The notes below the pieces were generated by a model, which had not been told where the DNA came from, ran no database searches, and saw nothing but the letters and a program-made list of their open reading frames with translations. This document shows, piece by piece, positions 19,361 through 28,263 of a stretch of DNA of 64,000 nucleotides (positions are counted from its first letter, which is position 1; the number at the start of each line of letters is the position of its first letter). Source of the stretch: Sporosarcina globispora (GTDB taxonomy: Bacteria; Bacillota; Bacilli; Bacillales; Cytobacillaceae); assembly GCF_001274725.1 (NCBI RefSeq), contig NZ_LGUF01000007.1, positions 1,805,629-1,869,628 on the forward strand. The letters run 5' to 3'. Made by a program: the position numbers and the translations under genes.

Positions 19361-19663
19361 TTCTCGGAATTTCTGACAGAAGTCAAAGCTGGTACTTCGA
19401 TAAAAATAAACACAAAATTATAAAAACAAATGTAAAAACGTGGGAATTAGTGGCGAATCTTATTGGTTTTTGTAATATCCTGCGACTTCAAAAAGAAAAT
19501 ATAGTATAATAAGCCGAGATGTATCAGGAAACCAAAAGATTATACTAAGTTTTTCTTAGTCCTGTTGGCGAGCAAGCATACTGGTTAATTTACTGGATGA
19601 TATAATGTTTTAGCCCGTCTTTTGCAAAAGAAGCCAACGTCTTTGGAACGGAGGGGATATGTG
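19361..19663 (+). other. Intergenic leader before mltG
   Basis: This 303-base stretch has no coding frame that I can support. A TATAAT at 19505-19510 in AT-rich sequence could be the mltG -10 box; only a poor -35 (TGCGAC, 18 bases upstream) is seen. A second TATAAT near 19598 has no -35 partner. I see no riboswitch signature. Confidence 0.4.
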
Positions 19664-20797
19664 ATGTCGGCAGACGATAAAAAAGGGAAAAAAGAAATAA
19701 TCCGCGAGAAAATGATTGAGCGCCAAGGCGAAGCGAAAGTAGTCCGTAAAATTGTACTGATAGTTGCAATCATATTATTAATCTCAGCTGCTGCAGTAAT
19801 CGGCGGCGGATATTTTTATATTAATTCAGCTTTAAAGCCTGTTGATCCCGACAATGATAAGCCAAAGCAAGTAGAGATACCAATCGGTTCATCTGTCACA
19901 GGAATCGGCAATATTCTCGAAGAAAATGGAATTATTAAGGATGGGCGTGTTTTTAAATATTATGTGAAATTTAAAAATGAAGCTGGATTCATGGCAGGAG
20001 AATATGAATTGAAGCCTTCCATGAACATGAAGGAAATCCTGGATAGCCTGAAAACAGGAAAGGTAATGGAAGAAATGGCTTTTAAGATCACTATTCCAGA
20101 GGGAAAACAGCTTGAGCAAATTGCGGGGATTATTGCCGAAAAGACTGATAAAAAACCCGAAGACGTTTTGAAAAAGCTTAATGATAAAGCTTTTATTGAG
20201 TCTTTAATGGCAGAGTATCCTGAATTGCTGACTAAAGAAATCCTGGCAGAAAATATTAAATATCCTTTAGAAGGATATCTATTCCCTGCAACTTATCCTT
20301 TTTACAAAGAAGATCCGACAATAGAAGAAATTGTCAAAGTTATGCTTGATAAAACATCATCAGTTGTTAAAGAGTATCATGAAGACATGGAGAAGCGGAA
20401 ATACACCCCGCACAAATTATTGACAATGGCATCGCTTATAGAAGAAGAAGCAACCGAGAAAGTGGACCGTGATCAGATTGCGAGTGTTTTCTATAACCGG
20501 ATTGACACCGGAATGCCGCTGCAGACAGATCCAACCGTCCTGTATGCACATGGTGAACATAAATCAAGAGTCCTATATAAAGACTTGGAGATCGACTCAC
20601 CATACAACACATATAAGTATCCTGGACTGACACCCGGACCAATCTCCAATGCAGGCGTTTCATCGATTGAAGCAGCATTGGTGCCTGCAGAAACAGAATA
20701 CCTGTACTTCCTGGCTACATCTACAGGAGAAGTGCTTTTCTCAAAGACACTTGAGGAGCATAACCAAAAGAAAGCACAGCATATTACAAATAATTAA
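19664..20797 (+). CDS. mltG: Endolytic murein transglycosylase MltG
   Basis: MltG cuts nascent peptidoglycan glycan strands at the outer face of the membrane and sets chain length. A basic cytoplasmic tail of about 25 residues is followed by one membrane helix (about 26-50), a LysM-like region near VEIPIGSSVTGIG, and the YceG catalytic domain. The catalytic Glu lies in MASLIEEEAT and the conserved substrate-cleft motif is YNTYKYPGLTPGPISNAG. It has 377 residues. I start it at the ATG at 19664, seven bases after GGAGGGG; a GTG at 19661 is an alternative. Confidence 0.93.
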   Translation: MSADDKKGKKEIIREKMIERQGEAKVVRKIVLIVAIILLISAAAVIGGGYFYINSALKPVDPDNDKPKQVEIPIGSSVTGIGNILEENGIIKDGRVFKYYVKFKNEAGFMAGEYELKPSMNMKEILDSLKTGKVMEEMAFKITIPEGKQLEQIAGIIAEKTDKKPEDVLKKLNDKAFIESLMAEYPELLTKEILAENIKYPLEGYLFPATYPFYKEDPTIEEIVKVMLDKTSSVVKEYHEDMEKRKYTPHKLLTMASLIEEEATEKVDRDQIASVFYNRIDTGMPLQTDPTVLYAHGEHKSRVLYKDLEIDSPYNTYKYPGLTPGPISNAGVSSIEAALVPAETEYLYFLATSTGEVLFSKTLEEHNQKKAQHITNN

Positions 20798-20802
20798 ACA
20801 GC

Positions 20803-20841
20803 ATAAAGGGGAATGTGCAGATATAGCATTCCCCTTTTAAT
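20803..20841 (+). terminator. mltG terminator
   Basis: AAAGGGGAATG (20805-20815) and CATTCCCCTTT (20827-20837) form an 11-bp stem followed by TAATT. Confidence 0.8.
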
Positions 20842-20975
20842 TATGGTAAAATAGATCAGGTGTTTTATAAAGCTTTGCGATAGCGTAAATCACGGACAAG
20901 CATGGATACAGGCTCATCTAAGCCGGAATGCCGCACAGCGCATTTTCACATCCTATCTGTGAACGCTATTTTTTC
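20842..20975 (+). promoter_or_regulatory. Candidate leader RNA with attenuator before trmR
   Basis: An extended -10 sequence TATGGTAAAAT (20842-20852) should start a transcript near 20859. About 80 bases later a hairpin, AGCG (20937-20940) plus TTCACA (20945-20950) with TGTGAA (20958-20963) plus CGCT (20964-20967), is followed by ATTTTTT. This looks like an early terminator roughly 95 bases upstream of trmR. A second inverted repeat GCGGCT/AGCCGC lies downstream near 20991-21021. It matches no riboswitch class I know. Confidence 0.4.
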
Positions 20976-21068
20976 ATGTCTAAATAGAAAAGCGGCTGAG
21001 ACACGTGAGTCCCTAGGAGCCGCAGGTGGACAATAATATAAAATTACTCTGATTGAGGTGATGCCAGC

Positions 21069-21707
21069 TTGAAGAACGATAAGCTGCATGCATATATAGA
21101 GGAAATAGTGCCTGAAAGACCCCATTTGCTGAACAAAATGGAGCAATACGCCAAAGAACATAATGTTCCGATAATGGAACTGGCAGGAATCGAGGCAATG
21201 CTTCAGCTTTTGCGCATCCAAAAGCCAAAAACGATTCTGGAAGTGGGTACTGCAATCGGCTATTCTGCACTCAGAATGGCATACGCAGTTCCTGATTCGA
21301 AAATCGTCACTATTGAACGCGATGCAGAACGTTATCAGCTTGCTGAGCAGTTTATAGAAGAAGCCCGTAAAAAGGAGCAAATCCTCATCATTAAGGGGGA
21401 TGCACTGGAAGTAGAGGAAGACGTCAAAAAACACGGACCTTATGAGGCTATTTTTATCGATGCAGCAAAGGGCCAATATCAGCGGTTTTTTGAAATGTAT
21501 TCCCGATATCTTTCCAATGACGGCGTGATTATTACAGACAATGTCCTTTTTAAAGGCCTTGTGTGTGAATCTGATATAGAAAATAAAAGAATACGGAATC
21601 TGGTTAAAAAGATTGATGTGTTTAATAAATGGTTAATGAGTCATCCTGAATACCATACAGTTATTTTGCCTGTTGGGGATGGCGTGGCAATTAGTAAAAA
21701 GAGGTGA
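21069..21707 (+). CDS. trmR: tRNA 5-hydroxyuridine methyltransferase TrmR
   Basis: A Rossmann-fold SAM-dependent O-methyltransferase of 212 residues (B. subtilis YrrM). It converts 5-hydroxyuridine at tRNA position 34 to 5-methoxyuridine. The SAM loop is LEVGTAIGYSALRMA (about residues 60-74); the metal-binding Asp is in IFIDAAKGQY. The TTG start follows TTGAGGTGA. Its stop overlaps the ribosome site of the next gene, trhP1, whose product group makes the hydroxyl it methylates, so the operon holds the whole two-step pathway. An unspecific catechol-type methyltransferase is the alternative, but the context is decisive. Confidence 0.9.
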   Translation: MKNDKLHAYIEEIVPERPHLLNKMEQYAKEHNVPIMELAGIEAMLQLLRIQKPKTILEVGTAIGYSALRMAYAVPDSKIVTIERDAERYQLAEQFIEEARKKEQILIIKGDALEVEEDVKKHGPYEAIFIDAAKGQYQRFFEMYSRYLSNDGVIITDNVLFKGLVCESDIENKRIRNLVKKIDVFNKWLMSHPEYHTVILPVGDGVAISKKR

Positions 21708-21712
21708 TAGTA

Positions 21713-22642
21713 ATGAAAAAACCTGAACTGTTAGTGACACCAACAAAGGTTGAAGATATCGAGCCGATTGCTTCGGCTGGTGCTGATGCCTTTGTTGTAG
21801 GTGAACAGCGTTATGGACTGAGGCTTGCAGGAGAATTCACAAGAGAAAATGTGAAAAAAGCGGTGGAAATTGCCCACAAGCATGGGAAAAAAGTATATGT
21901 GGCGATGAATGCTATATTTCATAATGATAAAGTGCCTGAGCTTGAAGACTATATCAGTTTCTTAAAAGAAATAAATGCTGATGCAATTATCTTTGGGGAT
22001 CCGGCTGTATTAATGGCAGCCCGTTCGGCAGCCCCTGATATGAAGCTTCATTGGAATACCGAAACTACTGCAACAAACTGGTATACATGCAATTACTGGG
22101 GCAGAAAAGGTGCTAAGCGCGCAGTCCTTGCAAGAGAGATTAATATGGATGCCATCATTGAAATAAAGGAAAATGCCGAAGTGGAAATTGAAGTGCAGGT
22201 TCATGGCATGACAGCAATGTTCCAATCAAAGCGTTCCCTGCTTGGCAATTATTATGTATACCAGGGAAAAGCCTTGGAAGTTGAAAACCGCAAGCAAGAA
22301 AAAAATATGTTCCTTCACGATAAGGAACGGGAAAACAAATACCCGATCTTCGAAGATGAAAATGGCACCCATATCATGAGCCCTAATGACATCTGCATTA
22401 TAGATGAACTGCAGGAAATGATTGAAGCAGGCATTGATTCATTTAAAATTGACGGGGTATTAAAAAGCCCGGATTATATGATTAAAGTCACTAAGCTCTA
22501 CAGAAAAGCTATTGATATATGCGTCGAAGACCCGGATCAATATGATGACATAAAAGACGGCCTGCTCGCTGAAATGGAAGAAATTCAGCCGGCTAACCGT
22601 CCGCTTGATACTGGGTTCTTCTTTAAAGAAACCGTCTATTGA
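21713..22642 (+). CDS. trhP1: Peptidase U32 family tRNA hydroxylation protein TrhP1
   Basis: A U32-family TIM-barrel protein of 309 residues (B. subtilis YrrN). Genetics in B. subtilis and E. coli link the YrrN/YrrO pair to prephenate-dependent 5-hydroxylation of tRNA U34; peptidase activity is doubtful. Conserved segments are KPELLVTP at the start, GADAFVVGEQRYGLR, and DSFKIDGVLKSPDYM. This short member lacks the Cys cluster seen in the next gene, as expected for the first subunit. The ATG at 21713 is 5 bases after AGAGGTGA, overlapping the trmR stop. Confidence 0.9.
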   Translation: MKKPELLVTPTKVEDIEPIASAGADAFVVGEQRYGLRLAGEFTRENVKKAVEIAHKHGKKVYVAMNAIFHNDKVPELEDYISFLKEINADAIIFGDPAVLMAARSAAPDMKLHWNTETTATNWYTCNYWGRKGAKRAVLAREINMDAIIEIKENAEVEIEVQVHGMTAMFQSKRSLLGNYYVYQGKALEVENRKQEKNMFLHDKERENKYPIFEDENGTHIMSPNDICIIDELQEMIEAGIDSFKIDGVLKSPDYMIKVTKLYRKAIDICVEDPDQYDDIKDGLLAEMEEIQPANRPLDTGFFFKETVY

Positions 22643-22681
22643 TTAATGATCTACGGATAGCATGCAAAGTTTAGGCACTGA

Positions 22682-22804
22682 GTTGATTGAAGCGGAGGAC
22701 ACTTGACTCCTGCGGGAGGAGAGGAAGGTGAGAGACCCACAGGCGAAGCCGAGGAGGCTCTCATTCCTCCCCGCGGAAAGCAAGTGCCTGAAGCGGAAAT
22801 CAAC
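22682..22804 (+). repeat. Bacillaceae intergenic hairpin repeat
   Basis: A GC-richer nested inverted repeat between trhP1 and trhP2. The outer arms are GTTGATT (22682-22688) and AATCAAC (22798-22804). Next come CACTTG (22700-22705) and CAAGTG (22781-22786). Inside lie CTCCTGCGGGAG and GAAGCCGAGGAGGCTC elements. The 3' half, GCGGAAAGCAAGTGCCTGAA, recalls a repeat I know from many Bacillus and Geobacillus genomes. Only one copy is in this window. It carries an open reading frame in phase with trhP2, which is misleading. Confidence 0.8.
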
Positions 22805-22876
22805 GGACAGAATTTAGAAGTGGAAAAAATTATATTTGAACTGAGTCAAATAATAAAAGAAAGAGGAGGAAGCTTT

Positions 22877-24145
22877 ATGGCAGCGGTAAAAGAGAAAATT
22901 TCCGAAATTGTCAACGGCAAAAGGGTTATTGTAAAGAAGCCTGAATTGCTTGCTCCGGCAGGAAACCTTGAAAAGCTGAAGATTGCCGTCCACTATGGTG
23001 CAGACGCTGTGTTCATCGGCGGACAGGAATATGGCCTCCGTTCGAACGCAGGAAACTTCACTTTCGAAGAAATGAAAGCAGGCGTTGAATTCGCCAAAAA
23101 ATATGGAGCTAAGATCTATGTCACAACCAATATATTCGCGCATAACGAAAATATTGAGGGGCTTGAGGAGTATTTGCTGGGCCTAAAAGAAGCAGGAGTT
23201 GCAGGAATCATTGTAGCAGACCCGCTGATCATTGAAACCTGCCGGCGTGTAGCACCGGAGATAGAAGTGCACTTAAGCACACAACAATCCCTATCCAACT
23301 GGAAGGCAGTCGAGTTCTGGAAAGAAGAAGGATTGGAGCGTGTCGTCCTTGCGCGTGAAACAAGTGCGGAGGAAATCAAAGAAATGAAGGAGAAGGTTAA
23401 CATTGAAATTGAAACCTTCATCCACGGGGCAATGTGTATTGCTTACTCCGGACGCTGCACACTCAGCAATCATATGACAGCGCGTGACTCTAACAGGGGC
23501 GGCTGCTGCCAATCCTGCCGCTGGGATTATGACTTATATCAGCTCGAAGGCGATAATGAAGTTCCTTTGTACAGTGAAGGAGATGCTCCTTTTGCAATGA
23601 GTCCGAAAGATCTTAAGCTGATTGAATCAATTCCCCGTATGATTGAACTGGGAATCGACAGCTTAAAAATTGAAGGGCGTATGAAATCCATTCATTACAT
23701 TGCAACGGTAGTCAGCGTGTACCGTAAAGTGATTGATGCCTATTGTGCAGATCCCGATAACTTCAAGATTAAGCAGGAATGGCTTGAAGAGCTTGATAAA
23801 TGTGCAAACCGCGAAACAGCACCTGCCTTTTTTGAAGGGGTTCCCGGGTATAAAGAGCAAATGTTTGGAAATCATAGCAAAAAGACGAATATCGATTTCG
23901 TCGGGCTTGTAATGGATTACAATCCTGTTACACAGATGGTTACCCTTCAGCAGAGAAACAAATTTCAGCCTGGAGAGGAAGTTGAATTCTTCGGCCCTGA
24001 AATTGATAACTTTACACAAGTCATCGATAAAATATGGGATGAAAAAGGTAATGAGCTGGATGCAGCACGCCATCCGCTTCAAATTGTTCAATTTAAGCTT
24101 GATAAGCCGGTATACCCTAACAACATGATGCGAAAGGAGCTCTAA
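22877..24145 (+). CDS. trhP2: Peptidase U32 family tRNA hydroxylation protein TrhP2
   Basis: The larger U32-family protein (B. subtilis YrrO), 422 residues, the same length as I recall for YrrO. It contains the U32 signature region ETFIHGAMCIAYSGRC and a Cys cluster around GGCCQSCRW, likely metal or Fe-S ligands. A C-terminal beta domain begins near residue 330. With TrhP1 it is required for 5-hydroxyuridine in tRNA. The ATG at 22877 follows AGAGGAGG; the frame is open for 58 further codons upstream, but these are the hairpin repeat and not part of the protein. Confidence 0.91.
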   Translation: MAAVKEKISEIVNGKRVIVKKPELLAPAGNLEKLKIAVHYGADAVFIGGQEYGLRSNAGNFTFEEMKAGVEFAKKYGAKIYVTTNIFAHNENIEGLEEYLLGLKEAGVAGIIVADPLIIETCRRVAPEIEVHLSTQQSLSNWKAVEFWKEEGLERVVLARETSAEEIKEMKEKVNIEIETFIHGAMCIAYSGRCTLSNHMTARDSNRGGCCQSCRWDYDLYQLEGDNEVPLYSEGDAPFAMSPKDLKLIESIPRMIELGIDSLKIEGRMKSIHYIATVVSVYRKVIDAYCADPDNFKIKQEWLEELDKCANRETAPAFFEGVPGYKEQMFGNHSKKTNIDFVGLVMDYNPVTQMVTLQQRNKFQPGEEVEFFGPEIDNFTQVIDKIWDEKGNELDAARHPLQIVQFKLDKPVYPNNMMRKEL

Positions 24146-24148
24146 TCA

Positions 24149-24784
24149 ATGAAACGCAAACCCGTTGTAATTGGGGTGGCCGGCGGTTCCGGCTCTGGTA
24201 AAACGAGTGTTACGAAAGCGATCTATGACCGCTTTAAAGGGCATTCAATCCTTATGATCGAACAGGATTATTATTATAAGGATCAGACTCATCTGCCTTT
24301 TGAAGAAAGATTGAAAACGAATTATGATCATCCGCTTGCATTTGATAACGACCTGCTAATTGAACATATTGAAAGCCTGCTGAGATATGAACCGATTAAC
24401 AAGCCTGTATATGATTATGCCATGCATACAAGGTCTGAAGAGGTAATTGAAGTAGAGCCAAAGGATGTAATCATCTTAGAAGGCATTCTGATCCTTGAGG
24501 ATGAGAGGCTTCGTAATCTGATGGATATGAAATTATATGTAGATACGGATGCTGACCTCCGGATCATCCGCCGCTTATTCAGGGATATAAAAGAGCGGGG
24601 ACGCACCATGGATTCAGTCATTGAACAATATGTAAATGTCGTAAGGCCAATGCATAATCAATTTATCGAGCCAACCAAAAGATATGCTGATATCATTATT
24701 CCTGAAGGCGGGCATAATTATGTTGCCATCGATTTAATGGTCACAAAAATTCAAACAATTCTTGAACAAAAGTCATTTTTATGA
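24149..24784 (+). CDS. udk: Uridine kinase
   Basis: Udk phosphorylates uridine and cytidine in pyrimidine salvage. The P-loop GGSGSGKTS is at residues 12-20; the DHP motif (YDHPLAFD) and the lid Arg residues ([10 protein letters not shown]) follow. At 211 residues it has the usual length. It starts three bases after trhP2 with AAAGGAGCTC as ribosome site, so it belongs to the same operon. The order yrrO-udk-greA is as in B. subtilis. Confidence 0.95.
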   Translation: MKRKPVVIGVAGGSGSGKTSVTKAIYDRFKGHSILMIEQDYYYKDQTHLPFEERLKTNYDHPLAFDNDLLIEHIESLLRYEPINKPVYDYAMHTRSEEVIEVEPKDVIILEGILILEDERLRNLMDMKLYVDTDADLRIIRRLFRDIKERGRTMDSVIEQYVNVVRPMHNQFIEPTKRYADIIIPEGGHNYVAIDLMVTKIQTILEQKSFL

Positions 24785-24840
24785 AACAATAACATTGAAA
24801 ATGTTCTATAGGACTTTTCCTTTTAACGAATGGCTATGAT

Positions 24841-24935
24841 GCTTGCCGGAGCTTCATGACCGGCATTTAAAAAATTATCAGAGTCAGTCAATATAAAAAG
24901 ATGATCTGCGCGCCCTTTAACAAAGGACGCGCTCC
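24841..24935 (+). terminator. Hairpin region after udk
   Basis: Two hairpins lie between udk and greA: TGCCGG/CCGGCA (about 24845-24870), then a bulged GCGCG-CCTTT with AAAGG-CGCGC (about 24909-24933) followed by TCCTGTTCATTTT. Neither has a clean T-run, so one or both may be weak terminators. Confidence 0.4.
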
Positions 24936-25025
24936 TGTTCATTTTATTAAAAATATGATAAAAAGAAGTACATACTTTATAGAACACATACTATTAGGAA
25001 TGTGTAATTCGAAGGAGTGAAGGTT

Positions 25026-25502
25026 TTGGCTACAGAAAAAGTTTTCCCAATGACACAAGCAGGTAAAGAAAAACTTGAGCAGGAACTTGAATATTTAAAA
25101 TCGGTTAAACGCAAAGAAGTGGTTGAACGTATAAAAATCGCAAGAAGCTTCGGAGATCTTTCCGAGAACTCAGAATATGATTCTGCGAAAGAAGAGCAGG
25201 CTTTTGTTGAGGGCCGGATTACCACTCTTGAAAATATGATCCGCAATGCGAAGATAATCAAAGAGGAAGAAATGGCCGGAGATATTGTGGGACTTGGCCG
25301 GTCCGTGACTTTCGTTGAGCTTCCAGATGGAGACGAAGAAACATACACGATCGTTGGAAGTGCAGAGGCGGACCCTTTTGAAGGTAAAATCTCAAATGAT
25401 TCTCCAATTGCCAAAAGCCTGATTGGCCGTACAGTTGGAGACGAAGTAACTGTTCAGACTCCTGGAGGAGAAATGAACGTACGTATTGTTTCCATTAAAT
25501 AA
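25026..25502 (+). CDS. greA: Transcription elongation factor GreA
   Basis: GreA enters the secondary channel of RNA polymerase and stimulates cleavage of backtracked RNA. The N-terminal coiled coil (residues 1-75) contains the conserved [20 protein letters not shown] with its acidic tip. The FKBP-like C-terminal domain includes [14 protein letters not shown]. The TTG at 25026 lies 8 bases after AAGGAG and gives MATEKVFPM, as in B. subtilis; a GTG at 25017 falls inside that ribosome site. Length 158 residues. Its terminator overlaps the start of pbpI. Confidence 0.95.
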   Translation: MATEKVFPMTQAGKEKLEQELEYLKSVKRKEVVERIKIARSFGDLSENSEYDSAKEEQAFVEGRITTLENMIRNAKIIKEEEMAGDIVGLGRSVTFVELPDGDEETYTIVGSAEADPFEGKISNDSPIAKSLIGRTVGDEVTVQTPGGEMNVRIVSIK

Positions 25503-25527
25503 GAATAGCTGGTTTGAAATCAGAAAA

Positions 25528-25558
25528 CCTCGTCAAGACTTTTGACGAGGTGTTTTTT
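25528..25558 (+). terminator. greA terminator that contains the pbpI ribosome site
   Basis: A perfect 9-bp stem CCTCGTCAA (25528-25536) and TTGACGAGG (25542-25550) is followed by TGTTTTTT, and the pbpI ATG comes immediately after. The GAGG of the 3' arm is the only Shine-Dalgarno sequence available to pbpI. Confidence 0.85.
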
Positions 25559-27352
25559 ATGTGGAGAAGAAGAGCAGTAGGCTGGCTTATAGTTAGTTTC
25601 ATGGTCCTTAGTTTCCTTTTAGGCAGACTGATACAGCTGCAGCTGGTTTCAACAGAGCATTTTACAGATAGAGAAATCAATCTATTGGAATCGAGTGTCC
25701 GCCAGCGGTCTCAGGAAATGATTATTGATGCAGGAAGAGGAAATTTCCTGGATCGCAGCGGTAAGCCTATGACATATGAAAATAAATCTGTTCTGATCCT
25801 ATTTCCATTCCTTGCAAAAATGGATTGGGATATTAAGAAGATTTCTGAAATAACTGGTGCCTCGGAGTATTCTTTGCGATATTCAGTCGAGAAGGCAAAA
25901 GAGCCTTTTGCCTTTGGAAGTCCTGAGCCTATACAGCTGTCATACGATCAGATGGAGGAAATCAATGCATTGAAAATTCCGGGTGTCTTTGCTGTCGAGA
26001 AGAAATACAGCCGTGCGGAGAAACCTGCTTCTCAGCTAATTGGAATTACCGGACAGAATCAGAAAGTCTTAAACGAAAGGTATCCTGACAAAGATCTGTC
26101 TTCTGACACAATGATCGGCATTACCGGAATGGAGAAAAGCTTTGATGAGTTTCTGCTTCCCGAAGGAGCATCAAAACTCGTCTATCATGTGGATGGGACA
26201 GGCGGTCCGCTGTTTGGCATTGATGTAAAGTATGTTGAGCCAGCAAACCCCTTTTATCCGGTAAATATTAAAACTACTTTGGACTACGATTTGCAGATGG
26301 TGGCCGAAAAATTGGCTGATCAGCATGGGATTAAAAAAGGAGGTATCGTTCTCCTTGATATTGAAACTAATTCGGTATTGGCAATGGTATCACGTCCGTC
26401 CATTGATAAAGATAATCCTTTTGGTGAAGAAAGCAGAGGAACTGTTAATTATATGGTTAAACAGCAAATTATGGGATCGGTATTTAAAACTGTGGTGGCA
26501 GCTGCAGCGATTGATCATGGGCTGGATGATCCGCAAAGGCAATTTGACTGCAGCCGGAAAATAAATGGGGAGCCTGATCTCAAATACCAGCATGGTATGC
26601 TGAATTTTACTGATAGCTTTGCCAGAAGCTGCAATAATACATTTGCTTCCATTGCTAAGGAGCTAAAAGATATTAACCCGGACCTCCTTGAGGAATATGC
26701 AGAAAAACTGTCATTAATAGGCCCTGTAAGCTGGCAGGGGGATATTTATCATTTCAATGATTTCAAACAGCTTCAGGAGGAAGAAGAAGGACGTGTATTT
26801 CTGTCTGAAGATGCAAAAAAAGACAGCAATTTTGCAGGACTGACAGGGATCGGCCAGCATGAAGTGAGAGCCACCCCGCTTGCTGTAGCCAATATGATGG
26901 CAACTATAGCAAGAGGGGGCAATAAGGAAATGGTACGGGCTGCTTCAGAAGTAGAATATAAAAACAGCACATCTCTTATAGAATTTAGGAAACAGAAGCT
27001 GGAGGGTGAAACAATTGCCCCTTATACTGCCATAAACCTTCAAAGATTGCTTAGGGAAGTAGTAATCAATGAAGATGGGACCGGACGCTGGTTTAAAGAC
27101 CTTCCATACGAAGTTGCAGGCAAATCAGGCACTGGAGAAACAGGCATTATGGCAGATGGAAAGCAGCTCCATAATAAATGGTTTGCTGGTTATTTTCCAT
27201 ATAAGGATCCAAAATATGCCCTCGTCGCCGTTAATCTGGAAGTTACTGAGGACACAGGAGGAGTAAATCCGCTTTTTGCTGATATCGTTAAAGAAATCTA
27301 CAACTATAATCATAAAGCAGAAACTCCTCCATCTGGCTCTGCAGACAATTAA
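25559..27352 (+). CDS. pbpI: Class B penicillin-binding protein (PbpI/PBP4b type)
   Basis: A peptidoglycan transpeptidase with one N-terminal membrane anchor (about residues 6-28), a dimerisation domain to about residue 250, and the catalytic domain. Active-site motifs are complete: SVFK (S307-K310), SCN (S357-N359) and KSG (522-524). At 597 residues it is slightly longer than B. subtilis PbpI (YrrR), a nonessential enzyme in the same place. I use the ATG at 25559; the frame upstream crosses the greA terminator. The ribosome site GAGGTG is 6 bases away but buried in that hairpin, so expression may depend on hairpin opening. Confidence 0.9.
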   Translation: MWRRRAVGWLIVSFMVLSFLLGRLIQLQLVSTEHFTDREINLLESSVRQRSQEMIIDAGRGNFLDRSGKPMTYENKSVLILFPFLAKMDWDIKKISEITGASEYSLRYSVEKAKEPFAFGSPEPIQLSYDQMEEINALKIPGVFAVEKKYSRAEKPASQLIGITGQNQKVLNERYPDKDLSSDTMIGITGMEKSFDEFLLPEGASKLVYHVDGTGGPLFGIDVKYVEPANPFYPVNIKTTLDYDLQMVAEKLADQHGIKKGGIVLLDIETNSVLAMVSRPSIDKDNPFGEESRGTVNYMVKQQIMGSVFKTVVAAAAIDHGLDDPQRQFDCSRKINGEPDLKYQHGMLNFTDSFARSCNNTFASIAKELKDINPDLLEEYAEKLSLIGPVSWQGDIYHFNDFKQLQEEEEGRVFLSEDAKKDSNFAGLTGIGQHEVRATPLAVANMMATIARGGNKEMVRAASEVEYKNSTSLIEFRKQKLEGETIAPYTAINLQRLLREVVINEDGTGRWFKDLPYEVAGKSGTGETGIMADGKQLHNKWFAGYFPYKDPKYALVAVNLEVTEDTGGVNPLFADIVKEIYNYNHKAETPPSGSADN

Positions 27353-27478
27353 ACAAATATGGTATAGTGTAACTTTCATCATGCTGCCGTCGTCCATTTA
27401 ATTGCTGGCTATGTTGAAGTCCTTCTTCATGTATAGGTTATTTCTTTTAAGATAACCTGATTCCATGTTAGAATGTTG

Positions 27479-27530
27479 ACAGCCGCTGTTTGGGTAATAA
27501 CATATCTGTATGCGGCTGGTTTTATAATTT
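27479..27530 (+). terminator. pbpI terminator candidate
   Basis: CAGCCGC (about 27480-27486) and GCGGCTG (about 27513-27519) enclose a loop of some 26 bases and are followed by a T-rich stretch. It lies before yrrS. Confidence 0.55.
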
Positions 27531-27588
27531 TCTAACCATTAATTAATATATTTACCTGTAATCCTGACAGATTGGGGAGGAGAAAGCC

Positions 27589-28263
27589 TTGAAAGGGAAT
27601 AGTAGGGAATCCCGTTTTGGGAAACGGGAAAAAAGAAAAAAAACAAACATTATTTTAAATAGCCTTATTGCACTTGTTATCATCTTGATTATCTTTGTCT
27701 CTGCCAAAATATTCTTTGGGGGAAATAATGACCAGGCACAGACTGCTGATGAACAGACAGCGTCTGAAAATAATTCCAAACAGAATGAGAAGAACAAAGA
27801 AAATCAAAACAAAGATGCAGAGGAAGATAAAGGCAATGTAGAAAAAGATGCAGAGGAAGATGAAAAAGAGGCTGAAGAGAATGAAGCCGAAGAAAATGAA
27901 GCAGAAGAGGACTCTGAAGAAGAAAAAGAACAAGTCGTAACAGAAGGCGGAAGTGCGCCTGATGTTGAAAAAACGATTGAAAATTCAGCATGGAAACCAG
28001 TTGGTACATCTCAATCCGGAGAACATACAGCTGTCTACGATCAAAATCATGTGGATTGGCAGGAAATGCTCAGTGCCATTTCTTATGCTACAGGAGTTGA
28101 TCAGGGCAATATGACTGTGTGGTTCCTCGGAAATAATGGGCCAAACAGCTCTGTTGGGACAATTTCCACCAAAGATCAAAGCGAAAAGTACCGTGTTTAT
28201 ATAGATTGGGTTGAAGGAGAAGGATGGAAGCCATCTAAAGTAGAAGTATTAAATGCAATATAG
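27589..28263 (+). CDS. yrrS: YrrS family membrane-anchored protein (DUF1510)
   Basis: A basic cytoplasmic start (SRESRFGKREKRKK) leads into one membrane helix at about residues 20-44. Then comes a long low-complexity segment of Glu, Lys, Asn and Asp (about 50-120), and a globular DUF1510 domain of about 100 residues (HVDWQEMLSAISYATG) outside the cell. In B. subtilis yrrS is co-transcribed with pbpI, so a cell-wall or sporulation role is likely but unproven. The TTG at 27589 follows GGGGAGGAG. Its TAG stop touches the next repeat element. Confidence 0.88.
   Translation: MKGNSRESRFGKREKRKKTNIILNSLIALVIILIIFVSAKIFFGGNNDQAQTADEQTASENNSKQNEKNKENQNKDAEEDKGNVEKDAEEDEKEAEENEAEENEAEEDSEEEKEQVVTEGGSAPDVEKTIENSAWKPVGTSQSGEHTAVYDQNHVDWQEMLSAISYATGVDQGNMTVWFLGNNGPNSSVGTISTKDQSEKYRVYIDWVEGEGWKPSKVEVLNAI

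Noticed and set aside
22703..22876. N-terminal extension of trhP2
   Set aside because: The extra 58 codons are the hairpin repeat plus spacer. The ATG at 22877 has AGAGGAGG and yields the family length.
27655..28009. Antisense Phe/Leu-rich frames opposite yrrS
   Set aside because: They are shadows of the Glu/Lys-rich segment of yrrS; there is no ribosome site.
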